Shown piece after piece: positions 1 through 6,417 of a stretch of DNA of 9,226 bases. Location of the stretch: assembly GCA_003158415.1 (NCBI GenBank), contig PMJA01000038.1, positions 2,555 to 11,780 of the forward strand. Direction: 5' to 3'. A program made the position numbers and the translations under genes. The stretch's first letter is position 1, and every line of letters begins with the position of its first letter. This DNA comes from Methylobacter sp. (GTDB lineage: Bacteria; Pseudomonadota; Gammaproteobacteria; Methylococcales; Methylomonadaceae). A model generated the notes under the pieces. The model had not been told where the DNA came from, searched no databases, and saw only the letters and a program-made list of their open reading frames with translations.

Positions 1-838
1 AGAAGATAATGGGTAATGCAATCATAAAAGTCAGCAAGCCGGAGAGTTCGTGCGCCTTGGTCGCCAATATATCAATGCCGAACCAATTTACCAGCAAGGT
101 GAGCAGCAATACTCTCATGATGTTGACGGCAATAGCCAATGGTGCCGCAATCAGCAGCAGCAGTATTTTACGACGCACAGAATTACAGAAATAAGCGGTC
201 AGTATGGCGATAGCCACGGAGGCATAAAGCGTCGCAAAACCGCTGCATGCGTCGGCAATCATCAATGAGCCGCCTTCAACTTCGATCAGCGTGCCGGTAG
301 AAAAAACGGGTACGCCAAATAAATGCAGCAACCAGACGACGCTTTTGGTCGCGATATGCCGTAGAGCCAGGTGTATGGACTCGGTAAAAACCAAGGGGAT
401 CGGTAGCGTAAGCAGCAACGTAGCCAGGAGGAACAGTATGGCTTTTGTTCGCGTAGTGCCTAAAAATAATAAGGCGAGACCGGGGAGCGATACAAACAGG
501 GCGATACCGGAAAGAAGCTGGGAATGAATGCCGGTATCCAGCATGTGGATAAGCAAGGCCGGAATCAGGACGGCAAACCCCCAGGGATTTGAGCTTAGGG
601 GCAGCGATTTTAGTTTTTTCAGTTCACCCCCTATCAGATAAACAACCAGCGCGGCAACGAGTATGCCATGGCCGTTTTGCCAAACGCTCATGGTCCAGCG
701 CTCCCAAAGCCACAAACACGTCGGGGCGTATAACAAACCCAGCAGCGCAACAACCGGCCACAACAGCCATCGATTTTGAGTTTCCAAACGGGTATCCCGG
801 TTGGTGGTTGGTGCTGCTGGTAAGCTATGACTATTCAT
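1..838 (-). CDS. xrt: Exosortase family transmembrane transpeptidase-like protein (3' end outside window)
   Basis: Reading the minus strand from the ATG at 838 gives 279 residues with no stop before the window edge, so the C-terminus is missing. The protein is very hydrophobic, with many predicted membrane helices from about residue 25 onward. It carries the exosortase signature: a Cys in ADACSGF (C198), an Arg in AVNIMRV (R242) and a His in KAHELSG (H263), the three conserved catalytic residues of the family. An early GHG element near residue 57 also fits. Exosortases are inner-membrane enzymes thought to process the PEP-CTERM sorting signal of exported surface proteins. The start codon overlaps the end of prsR by 8 nt (831-838), implying translational coupling. 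I cannot assign the subtype (XrtA or another), nor tell whether an EpsI-like domain follows beyond the edge. Family call is confident. Confidence 0.9.
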   Translation of the reverse strand, partial: MNSHSLPAAPTTNRDTRLETQNRWLLWPVVALLGLLYAPTCLWLWERWTMSVWQNGHGILVAALVVYLIGGELKKLKSLPLSSNPWGFAVLIPALLIHMLDTGIHSQLLSGIALFVSLPGLALLFLGTTRTKAILFLLATLLLTLPIPLVFTESIHLALRHIATKSVVWLLHLFGVPVFSTGTLIEVEGGSLMIADACSGFATLYASVAIAILTAYFCNSVRRKILLLLIAAPLAIAVNIMRVLLLTLLVNWFGIDILATKAHELSGLLTFMIALPIIF

Positions 839-2186
839 TAATGTGGATCCCGTATTTTTCAAGCAGAGCATAAAGTGTAGGGCGTGTCACCCCAAGCAGT
901 TTTGCCGTATTTGAAACATTGTTATGAGTGTGTGTCAGCACTCTTTTGATGGCTAGAGTTTCTGCGGCTTCTCGAACAGCTTTTAAATTAAACGGCATGG
1001 CAATATCAATGTTTTGTTCGAGCTCCAAATCGTCAAAGGTGATGTTGGTTTCATCGGCCATAATCACTGCCCGTTTAATTTTATTTTCAAGTTCCCTGAT
1101 ATTTCCCGGCCATGAGTAGGTTTCAATGGCTTCCGCCGCCTCTTTGCTAAAGCTTTTTATTTTCTTATTATGTAATTCACAAAAGCGTCTTAGAAACGCG
1201 GTGGCAATGGTAATGGCGTCGCCTTCCCGTTCTCTTAATGGGGGAATATTAACGGTTATTTCACTGATCCGATAAAATAAATCAAGTCTGAATTTACCTT
1301 CATCGACCTGTGTCGGCAAGTTTTGGTGGGTAGCGCAAATAATGCGTACATTAACCGGAATCTCTTGCCGTCCGCCGACCCGTTCTATGGTTCTTTCTTG
1401 AAGAAAACGTAATAACTTGGATTGCAATGAATAGGGCAGGTCGCCGATTTCATCGAGGAAGAAGGTTCCGTTCTGGGCATATTCGATTTTCCCTTTTGTT
1501 TGTTGGGCGGCGCCGGTAAAAGCCCCTCTTTCGTAACCAAACAATTCGCTTTCAAGCAGATTTTCAGGAATGGCGGCACAGTTTACGGCAACGAAAGGCT
1601 GATCCGAACGGTTACTTAGCCGGTGTATGGCTTTAGCGAGCACTTCTTTGCCGGTGCCGCTTTCTCCGAGCAATAAGGTGGTGGCATTGGTTGGGGCAAT
1701 TTTTTCTATCTTACGACAAAGGGCCTGCATTTTTTCACAGGAAGCGATGAGACCATCTAAAGGTTCTGTCGTTCTTTGTTGCAATGATTGATGTTCCTTT
1801 TCCAGCTCGCTCAGTTGGAAGGCGCGTTCGATGATTAGGTTTAAGATATCAATATCGATGGGCTTTTGATAGAAATCATAAGCGCCCATAGCCACGGCTT
1901 GAATAGCAATGCACCTGTCATCATTGCCGGTGACCACGATGACTTTGGTGGCAGGCGCAAGTTCCAGAATTTCCTTTAGCGTCTTGATGCCTACACTGGC
2001 ATTAGCCGGATCCGGAGGCAAACCCAGATCCAGCGTTACCACGCTGGGCATATATCGCCTCAATGCGGTAATGGCCTCGTTTCTATTGCCTGCGATGACG
2101 GTTTGATAAGCTTCAAAACTCCATTTCAGTTGCTTTTGCAGCCCCAAGTCATCTTCTACAATGAGTAAAGTTTTCTTGTTTTCCAA
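831..2186 (-). CDS. prsR: PEP-CTERM-box response regulator, sigma-54 dependent activator (PrsR type)
   Basis: A 451-residue NtrC-class regulator. Residues 1-120 form a receiver domain with acidic residues at 11-13, phospho-acceptor D53 in TLDLGLPPDP, T86 and K108 (YQKPID). Residues about 145-380 form an AAA+ domain with Walker A GESGTGKE (174-181), the sigma-54 contact loop GAFTGA (221-226) and Walker B FFLDEIG (242-248). The C-terminus has a Fis-type helix-turn-helix (about 425-446, AKLLGVTRPTLYALL). The receiver wording (LQKQLKWSF, LGLPPDP, VVTGNDDR, YDFYQKPID) is characteristic of PrsR, which with the kinase PrsK activates sigma-54 promoters of PEP-CTERM and exopolysaccharide genes. The start is TTG, supported by AGAAGG seven bases upstream. 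The exosortase follows with overlap. No prsK lies in the window: the upstream neighbour is the asparagine-synthase-like gene, 105 bp away. Confidence 0.93.
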   Translation of the reverse strand: MENKKTLLIVEDDLGLQKQLKWSFEAYQTVIAGNRNEAITALRRYMPSVVTLDLGLPPDPANASVGIKTLKEILELAPATKVIVVTGNDDRCIAIQAVAMGAYDFYQKPIDIDILNLIIERAFQLSELEKEHQSLQQRTTEPLDGLIASCEKMQALCRKIEKIAPTNATTLLLGESGTGKEVLAKAIHRLSNRSDQPFVAVNCAAIPENLLESELFGYERGAFTGAAQQTKGKIEYAQNGTFFLDEIGDLPYSLQSKLLRFLQERTIERVGGRQEIPVNVRIICATHQNLPTQVDEGKFRLDLFYRISEITVNIPPLREREGDAITIATAFLRRFCELHNKKIKSFSKEAAEAIETYSWPGNIRELENKIKRAVIMADETNITFDDLELEQNIDIAMPFNLKAVREAAETLAIKRVLTHTHNNVSNTAKLLGVTRPTLYALLEKYGIHINE

Positions 2187-2193
2187 CTTATCG

Positions 2194-2199
2194 CCTTCT
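2194..2199 (-). promoter_or_regulatory. Ribosome binding site deciding the TTG start of prsR
   Basis: On the minus strand AGAAGG sits seven bases before the TTG at 2186-2184. The receiver domain begins directly at that codon (residues MENKKTLLIVEDD), and the next Met is far inside the domain, so the TTG is the credible start. Confidence 0.7.
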
Positions 2200-2265
2200 T
2201 GTTAATCCGTTTTAATAAAATCTTATAAAGCTGGAAGCGTTGCTTTTTGTCCTAAATCAATGCTG

Positions 2266-2303
2266 TCAACCCATTAATCCCAAACAATGCGTTAATGGGT
2301 TGA
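2266..2303 (-). repeat. Perfect 12-bp inverted repeat spanning the stop codon of the asparagine-synthase-like gene
   Basis: Arms at 2266-2277 (TCAACCCATTAA) and 2292-2303 (TTAATGGGTTGA) are perfectly complementary, with a 14-base loop. The minus-strand stop codon TAA (2294-2292) lies inside the arm. No run of T follows on either strand, so this is not a standard intrinsic terminator. It could be an mRNA-stabilising 3' hairpin, a partial terminator before prsR, or a protein-binding site. The structure is seen directly; the role is inference. Confidence 0.55.
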
Positions 2304-4118
2304 TAACCATTGTTCCAGCATGACTAATAGCCAGATCATTGTGCCATAGTAGGAGGCGTGGCCTTCCTGATGCAACCGGATGAGATTTTTAATATACGCC
2401 GGATTTAGAAAACCACGTTTTTCAATGCTCTCCAAACTCGCTACGGCAAATTGTTTCAGTTCTTTGTCGCTACTCATCCATACACCAAAGGGCAAGCCGA
2501 AACCTTGTTTGCTTTTGGCAAGGGTTGCTTTGGGTAAAAAGTTGCGCAGTCCTTCTTTGTAAAAAGAGCGTAATTCAAAACCCTGCATTAACCATTTAGA
2601 GGGAATCGAGGTGGAAAACGCCACTAGGTTTTCCTGCAACATCGGGTAATGCACATCAACACCGGCAAGCTCGCACATCCGGTTGACTTTTCTCAGATCG
2701 TTATCCGCCAACGTAAACTTGTCATCCAGAAACAGCATCTGTTTAATCAAATCGTCATTAGACGTCCTGTTATAGGTATTTTTGAGGAATTGCAGGGGTT
2801 GATCCGGGTCAATTTGCGCCAAAAAATCTTCAGAGAAAATTTCCGCCAACGGGGTTTGATGCAGGAAATTATAGGTCTCCAAGCGTTCCGGCATCGCTAT
2901 CTTAGCCTGCTCGATATAGCGTTTTACTTTCCTGAGCGGCGGCAGGTTAAACGCCAACGGCTCTAAAATAGATTTGACCGGGCTGGGTACATGGCGGTAA
3001 AGCTCAAATACCTTTTGTTTGGCATAACGGGAATTACCGGCAAAATACTCATCGCCGCCGTCGCCGGCCAATAACCGTGTCATGCCCAGTTCACGGGCAA
3101 ATTTAGCGCAATAATAGGCAGGCACAGCGGAATCATTGCCAAAGGGTTCGTCATAAGTTTGCGCAATCAACGGTATCGCCTGCAAGACATCGGCAGGCGT
3201 GACATAGTATTCATGCAGCTTAACCTTGAAATGGGCGGCTGTGATCCTGGCATAGTCCATTTCATCGTAGCCTTTGGCGTCAAATCCCATGGTAAATGCA
3301 TCAATAGGTCGGCCGGCAATTTTTTGATAAAAGCCGGTTACGGTGCTGCTGTCCAGGCCTCCGCTCAAAAAGGCGCCGGTTTGTTGATCAGGTGCGCAGG
3401 CCAAGACCGATTGCTCCAATTCTGCGCCCAATTGCGCAAGCAGCTCTTTTTTGGAACAAGGGCTGTCGTTATAGCGTAGCTGCCAGTAGAAATCGCGGGT
3501 TAGCTCGCCGTTATTGACTTCTAAAAACTCGCCCGGCTGGAGTTTTGAAACTCCGCTGTAAATGCTGCCGGGGCTTGGAATTACATGAAAATACAGGTAA
3601 TTGAAGATAGCCTGCGGATCGATTGCGGTTTTAACGCCGGGATGCGCGATAATTTGATCGAGCTGGGAGCCGAACACCAACAGTCCGTTCTCACAATAAT
3701 AAGTCAGCGGTCGTATGCCCATCCGATCTATCGCCAGCAACGCATAGCGACGCTCCGGTTCCAGCAGACAAAAGGCAAAAGGCCCATGAATTTTATCCAG
3801 CACTGAACGGCCAAAACGCAAAAAACCTATTGCCAAAGCATGGGCCGAGCCATTATTTTTGGCAAGCTCCTCTAGCTCAAAATCCTGCCATTGCGGAGCG
3901 CCTTCAATAATCACCAGTAATTGGGGAGATTGATAAACATCAGGGGCGGCATTAATGCCATGGCCTCCTGCTTCTGCCGTTTTGTGGTGGCTGGAAATAG
4001 GGAGTGAGGTGGCCGTTAAACATTTGGACGCAGCGCGTTGACTGTCTATACAATTGAAAGATGCCGACATTTCCGCCATTGATAGCCAGCCGTAAATAGA
4101 ACCCATAGTGATTTTCAT
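2292..4118 (-). CDS. Asparagine-synthase-like amidotransferase lacking the glutaminase nucleophile
   Basis: A 608-residue protein with asparagine synthase B architecture. The C-terminal synthetase domain is intact: ATP pyrophosphatase loop LSGGLDSS (251-258), FTMGFD (275-280), YDEPFGNDS (322-330) and AGDGGDEYFAGNSRY (351-365). The N-terminal Ntn-amidotransferase domain (about 1-205) keeps the later framework (GPFAFCLLEP, DRMGIRPLTYY, LQPGEFLEV) but lacks the active residues. No Cys follows the initiator Met (MKITMGSIYGW), no RGPD is visible, and the NGEIYN position reads VIIEGAPQW. It may use free ammonia or another amine, as beta-lactam synthetase-type relatives do, or form an amide bond on a carbohydrate or peptide; this is inference. 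Asparagine-synthase homologues are common in exosortase/exopolysaccharide loci, matching the prsR and exosortase neighbours. The family start could be the second Met at 4106. Neither start has a strong ribosome site. Confidence 0.88.
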   Translation of the reverse strand: MKITMGSIYGWLSMAEMSASFNCIDSQRAASKCLTATSLPISSHHKTAEAGGHGINAAPDVYQSPQLLVIIEGAPQWQDFELEELAKNNGSAHALAIGFLRFGRSVLDKIHGPFAFCLLEPERRYALLAIDRMGIRPLTYYCENGLLVFGSQLDQIIAHPGVKTAIDPQAIFNYLYFHVIPSPGSIYSGVSKLQPGEFLEVNNGELTRDFYWQLRYNDSPCSKKELLAQLGAELEQSVLACAPDQQTGAFLSGGLDSSTVTGFYQKIAGRPIDAFTMGFDAKGYDEMDYARITAAHFKVKLHEYYVTPADVLQAIPLIAQTYDEPFGNDSAVPAYYCAKFARELGMTRLLAGDGGDEYFAGNSRYAKQKVFELYRHVPSPVKSILEPLAFNLPPLRKVKRYIEQAKIAMPERLETYNFLHQTPLAEIFSEDFLAQIDPDQPLQFLKNTYNRTSNDDLIKQMLFLDDKFTLADNDLRKVNRMCELAGVDVHYPMLQENLVAFSTSIPSKWLMQGFELRSFYKEGLRNFLPKATLAKSKQGFGLPFGVWMSSDKELKQFAVASLESIEKRGFLNPAYIKNLIRLHQEGHASYYGTMIWLLVMLEQWLSTH

Positions 4119-4130
4119 GGAGTTATCGTT

Positions 4131-4159
4131 AGTATTTTCAAAGCACAGTACTTGTGCAA
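4131..4159 (-). promoter_or_regulatory. Possible sigma-70 promoter for the asparagine-synthase-like gene
   Basis: On the minus strand TTGCAC (4159-4154) and AATACT (4136-4131) are separated by 17 bases. The match is moderate (3/6 and 4/6 to consensus). Transcription would begin only a few bases before the ATG at 4118, which slightly favours the second Met at 4106. No TGGCAC-N5-TTGC sigma-54 element was seen here. Confidence 0.3.
4143..4157. repeat. Small palindrome GCACA-n5-TGTGC in the divergent region
   Basis: Perfect 5-bp arms flank GTACT in the divergent intergenic region, overlapping the -35 and spacer of the candidate minus-strand promoter. Its position suits a repressor or activator operator, but it is short and may be chance. 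Confidence 0.3.
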
Positions 4160-4176
4160 TTACGAAATGTCTGTGA

Positions 4177-4206
4177 TTATCTCATCAGCCCGTTTATCTG
4201 TACAAT
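4177..4206 (+). promoter_or_regulatory. Weak candidate promoter for the MntA-like gene
   Basis: TACAAT at 4201-4206 is a good -10 (5/6). The best -35 at acceptable spacing is TTATCT at 4177-4182 with an 18-bp spacer (3/6). The start codon at 4246 would leave a leader of about 30 bases. Tentative. Confidence 0.3.
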
Positions 4207-4245
4207 AAAGCAGTTAAAAATTGGAATCGTGATTGGAAACTAAAG

Positions 4246-4665
4246 ATGATCCTTCAAATTAGCGAAGTCGCAAGCAACGGCGCGGTAGTGAATGCCATCC
4301 ATTCCGCATTTCCCCAGGCATTGGCTGTTTACGCCTTTGGTAGCCGAATCAACGCCACCGCTCATGCCGACAGCGATCTGGATTTGGCTGTGTTGGTGGC
4401 CGGTTACGCGGATCCGTTACAGCTTTGGGATTTATCCGGCAAGTTGGCCGACCTAACAGGGTGTTCGGTAGACTTGCTGGACATGCGTGCAGCGTCAACA
4501 GTTATGCAACATCAAATTCTGCGCACGGGTCGCCGTTTGTGGGGACAAGAACCGGCGGCCGGTTTGTTCGAATGTTTTGTACTCAGTGAAAAAACTGCGC
4601 TGGATACCGCCCGCGCCGACTTGTTGGCCGACATTCAAACCCGAGGACATGTTTATGGTCGATGA
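4246..4665 (+). CDS. mntA: MntA-type nucleotidyltransferase (type VII antitoxin), orphaned
   Basis: A 139-residue minimal nucleotidyltransferase. It shows the GSX10DXD signature: G32-S33, then D44 and D46 (HADSDLDLAV), with a likely third catalytic Asp at D76 in SVDLLD. Length and motif match MntA antitoxins, which AMPylate the HEPN ribonuclease toxin HepT and so silence it. The C-terminal end (TRGHVYGR) overlaps the start of a downstream reading frame, as mntA-hepT pairs usually do. Here that frame is only a stub (4649-4675), so the antitoxin has no intact toxin beside it. The active-site motif is preserved, so the gene may still make a working enzyme. It converges with the isomerase gene on the other strand. 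The ribosome site is weak. A solitary nucleotidyltransferase with another role remains possible. Confidence 0.85.
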   Translation: MILQISEVASNGAVVNAIHSAFPQALAVYAFGSRINATAHADSDLDLAVLVAGYADPLQLWDLSGKLADLTGCSVDLLDMRAASTVMQHQILRTGRRLWGQEPAAGLFECFVLSEKTALDTARADLLADIQTRGHVYGR

Positions 4666-4675
4666 TGTGTTATAA
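4649..4675 (+). pseudogene. hepT: Remnant of hepT: first 6-8 codons followed by a stop
   Basis: Overlapping the 3' end of mntA is an ATG frame reading MFMVDDVL then TAA; the likely original start is ATG 4655 (MVDDVL). A GAGG sits just upstream (4643-4646). The wording matches the usual beginning of HepT proteins (Met, one or two Asp, then a hydrophobic pair before NK-A). Only 54 bases separate this stop from the end of the convergent isomerase gene, so the rest of hepT (normally about 130 or more codons) has been deleted, not merely frameshifted. The match is short, but its placement and overlap are as expected for the pair. Confidence 0.6.
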
Positions 4676-4680
4676 AAAAA

Positions 4681-4722
4681 GACGCCGCCATCAACGACTG
4701 ACCCGGACGCCGCCATGACCCG
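4681..4722. repeat. Imperfect tandem duplication at the hepT deletion junction
   Basis: GACGCCGCCAT occurs at 4681-4691 and again at 4706-4716. Each copy is followed by TGACCCG (4699-4705 and 4716-4722), directly or after seven bases. The sequence lies between the hepT stub and the end of the isomerase gene. A run of A at 4674-4680 precedes it, which is T-rich on the minus strand just downstream of the isomerase stop. I found no clear hairpin, so I do not call a terminator. Confidence 0.5.
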
Positions 4723-4729
4723 TAAACCA

Positions 4730-5494
4730 TCAAAGCCAGCCCAAACTGTCAGCGGTTGATCCAATGGGCTTATATTCGGCGCCTACCCAGCCGGAATAAG
4801 CTGACAGTTCAATGGCCGAAAAAACGCATTCAAAGTTAATCAGCCCGGTGCCGGGCTGACCACGCCCCGGGCTGTCCGCAAATTGTATATGGCCAATTTT
4901 ATCGGCGTACCGGGCAATAAATTCCTCCGGCTTATCTCCCATCATTTGCGCATGATAAATATCGTATTGCATGAACAGCCCTGGTTGGCTGAGCCGATCC
5001 AATATATCCAGCATTCTCAGGCCATTATCGACGATAAATCCGGGCATATCATGGCTGTTGATGGCTTCAAAAACGGTTTTAATGCCTAGCGGCGCAAACG
5101 CTCCGGTCGCAAAACACAGGTTCTCTTGAAAGGTTTTCAAATAGTCCTGTTTGCGCTGTTCGTTAAAACACCGCCCCGGCAGCACATTGATGGCTTCAGG
5201 CTTTAATAGCCTTGCATAGTTCAGCGCCTGGGCGACCGCTAGGCGGAATTGCTCCCGCTTTTCCGGTACGCAGGCCAGTCCTTCGCCGCCTTGCAATAAA
5301 TCATCGGCATCGATATTAAATAACACCAATTTTAACTGCTGCTCTTCCAGAGTGTTTTTTAGGACTTCTGCACTCAACTCATAAGGAAACTGTATTTCCA
5401 CGGCATCAAACCCGTTTTGTTTGGCGGCCTTAAAGCGGTCTATCAGCTCAACTTCAGTAAACAATAAACTTAGATTAGCGCAAAAGTTAAGCAT
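4730..5494 (-). CDS. hyi: Hydroxypyruvate isomerase family protein
   Basis: A 254-residue TIM-barrel isomerase, close in length to E. coli Hyi (258). Recognisable family stretches are MLNFCANLSLLF (1-12), CVPEKREQFR (75-84), FEAINSHDMPGF (142-153), QYDIYHAQ (176-183), GHIQFADSPGRGQPGTG (201-217) and GAEYKP (238-243). The putative metal and catalytic residues are E143, D178, H181, H202 and E240. Hyi interconverts hydroxypyruvate and tartronate semialdehyde in the cytoplasm. The gene starts inside the end of the dehydrogenase gene (8-nt overlap, ATGCTTAA), so the two are surely co-translated, as expected for consecutive steps towards D-glycerate. The related 2-oxo-tetronate isomerase OtnI has the same fold and similar motifs and cannot be excluded, but no otnK kinase is present here. 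Confidence 0.85.
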   Translation of the reverse strand: MLNFCANLSLLFTEVELIDRFKAAKQNGFDAVEIQFPYELSAEVLKNTLEEQQLKLVLFNIDADDLLQGGEGLACVPEKREQFRLAVAQALNYARLLKPEAINVLPGRCFNEQRKQDYLKTFQENLCFATGAFAPLGIKTVFEAINSHDMPGFIVDNGLRMLDILDRLSQPGLFMQYDIYHAQMMGDKPEEFIARYADKIGHIQFADSPGRGQPGTGLINFECVFSAIELSAYSGWVGAEYKPIGSTADSLGWL

Positions 5495-6371
5495 CAGTTT
5501 TAGTAAATAATTTAATCAAAGTGGCGGGGTCTTGCTCTAAATAGCCGTGACTGCCGTGCAATTGCATCAGTTGCGCCGCCAACCCGGACAGTGGAACAGC
5601 ATTGCCTTGCTTAACGGATAAGTCGACCGCCATGTTCAAATCCTTTAACAAGGTTTTAACCCGCCATTTAACCGGCTCGAAAGTCCCGGCTGCCATTTCC
5701 GGGCCGACGATCTGCAGGGGTTTGGAATCGGCAAAGCCGCCGGACAAGGCTTCCGGTATTTTTTCTGCATCGACGCCCGCCAGCTTGGCTAGCGCCATCA
5801 TTTCAGCAATCACCAGCACGTTACAACCGACTATCATTTGATTGCAAATCTTGGTGACTTGGCCGCTGCCTACATCGCCCATGTGGGTGAGTTGTTTGTA
5901 GAGCGGCGCGAGGACGACACGCGCAACGGCTATGTTTTTCATGCTGCCGCCCGCCATAACTGCCAGAATGCCTTGCTCTGCGCCTGCAACGCCGCCGGAA
6001 ACCGGAGCGTCCACCCAACCCATGCCGCATTTTTCATACAAGGTTGCGGCTAAGCGCCTAGTGTTTTCCGGGTGGATGCTGGACAGGTCTATCAGCAACC
6101 GGTCGGCTGTGCCGTGTTCCAGAATTTCATTGAGTATGATCGACTCGACTGCCGCCGTATCAGCAAGGCACAACAGGATGACCGTTGACGCCTGGATCAA
6201 TTCGGCAATGGATGCGCACCCTTTAGCGCCCGCATTAACGACCGGCATTATTTTTTCAGGGCTGCGGTTCCATACGTTGACATTAAAGCCTGCATTGAGT
6301 AAACGCAGCGTCATGGGCTTGCCCATTAAGCCGATACCGATGAAGCCAAGTGTGGGTTTTTTATCCGACAT
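5487..6371 (-). CDS. garR: 2-hydroxy-3-oxopropionate (tartronate semialdehyde) reductase family, NAD(P)-dependent
   Basis: A 294-residue beta-hydroxyacid dehydrogenase, the usual family length. The Rossmann start is GFIGIGLMGKPM (9-20). N35-R36 at the end of the second strand suggests NADP preference. The substrate motif is DAPVSGGVAGAEQG (121-134), the catalytic segment is GQVTKICNQ with K174 and N178, and the cofactor-side motif KDLNMA is at 243-248. GarR/GlxR enzymes reduce tartronate semialdehyde to D-glycerate. The overlapping isomerase gene downstream supports that substrate over 3-hydroxyisobutyrate or L-threonate, which close relatives use. The two-gene unit could route hydroxypyruvate or glyoxylate-derived carbon to glycerate; no glyoxylate carboligase is in the window. 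The ATG at 6371 has no clear Shine-Dalgarno sequence. Gene choice within the family (garR, glxR) is by convention. Confidence 0.85.
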   Translation of the reverse strand: MSDKKPTLGFIGIGLMGKPMTLRLLNAGFNVNVWNRSPEKIMPVVNAGAKGCASIAELIQASTVILLCLADTAAVESIILNEILEHGTADRLLIDLSSIHPENTRRLAATLYEKCGMGWVDAPVSGGVAGAEQGILAVMAGGSMKNIAVARVVLAPLYKQLTHMGDVGSGQVTKICNQMIVGCNVLVIAEMMALAKLAGVDAEKIPEALSGGFADSKPLQIVGPEMAAGTFEPVKWRVKTLLKDLNMAVDLSVKQGNAVPLSGLAAQLMQLHGSHGYLEQDPATLIKLFTKTDA

Positions 6372-6402
6372 AGTGTGTTTTATTTAGAGGTTGCCAAAAG
6401 TC

Positions 6403-6417
6403 GACTGAAAATCAGTC
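6403..6417. repeat. Palindrome GACTGA-AAA-TCAGTC upstream of the dehydrogenase gene
   Basis: Perfect 6-bp arms with a 3-base centre, 32 bases before the dehydrogenase ATG. It could be an operator or a small leader hairpin. A second short inverted pair (CGATA 6425-6429, TATCG 6436-6440) lies beside it. No convincing -35/-10 pair was found for the minus-strand operon, though TAGAAT (reverse of 6433-6438) is a -10-like element. Confidence 0.3.

Noticed and set aside
589..873. Plus-strand open frames over 9-873
   Set aside because: They lie opposite the exosortase frame, which has clear catalytic motifs. The plus-strand translations show no recognisable domain.
2240..2269. Perfect TTGACA (2269-2264, minus strand) as a prsR promoter -35
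   Set aside because: No -10-like hexamer occurs 16-18 bases downstream, and the motif is the edge of the inverted repeat.
2511..2535. Sigma-54-like TGGCAAGGGTTGCT inside the asparagine-synthase-like gene
   Set aside because: The GG-to-GC spacing is 8 rather than 10, it is internal to a coding region, and the plus direction leads to no gene start.
4673..4690. T-run on the minus strand after the isomerase stop as an intrinsic terminator
   Set aside because: No self-complementary stem precedes the T-run; the GC-rich stretches there are direct, not inverted, repeats.
5932..6387. A 151-codon plus-strand frame opposite the dehydrogenase gene
   Set aside because: It is a shadow of a well-supported dehydrogenase with all family motifs, and its translation has no family resemblance.
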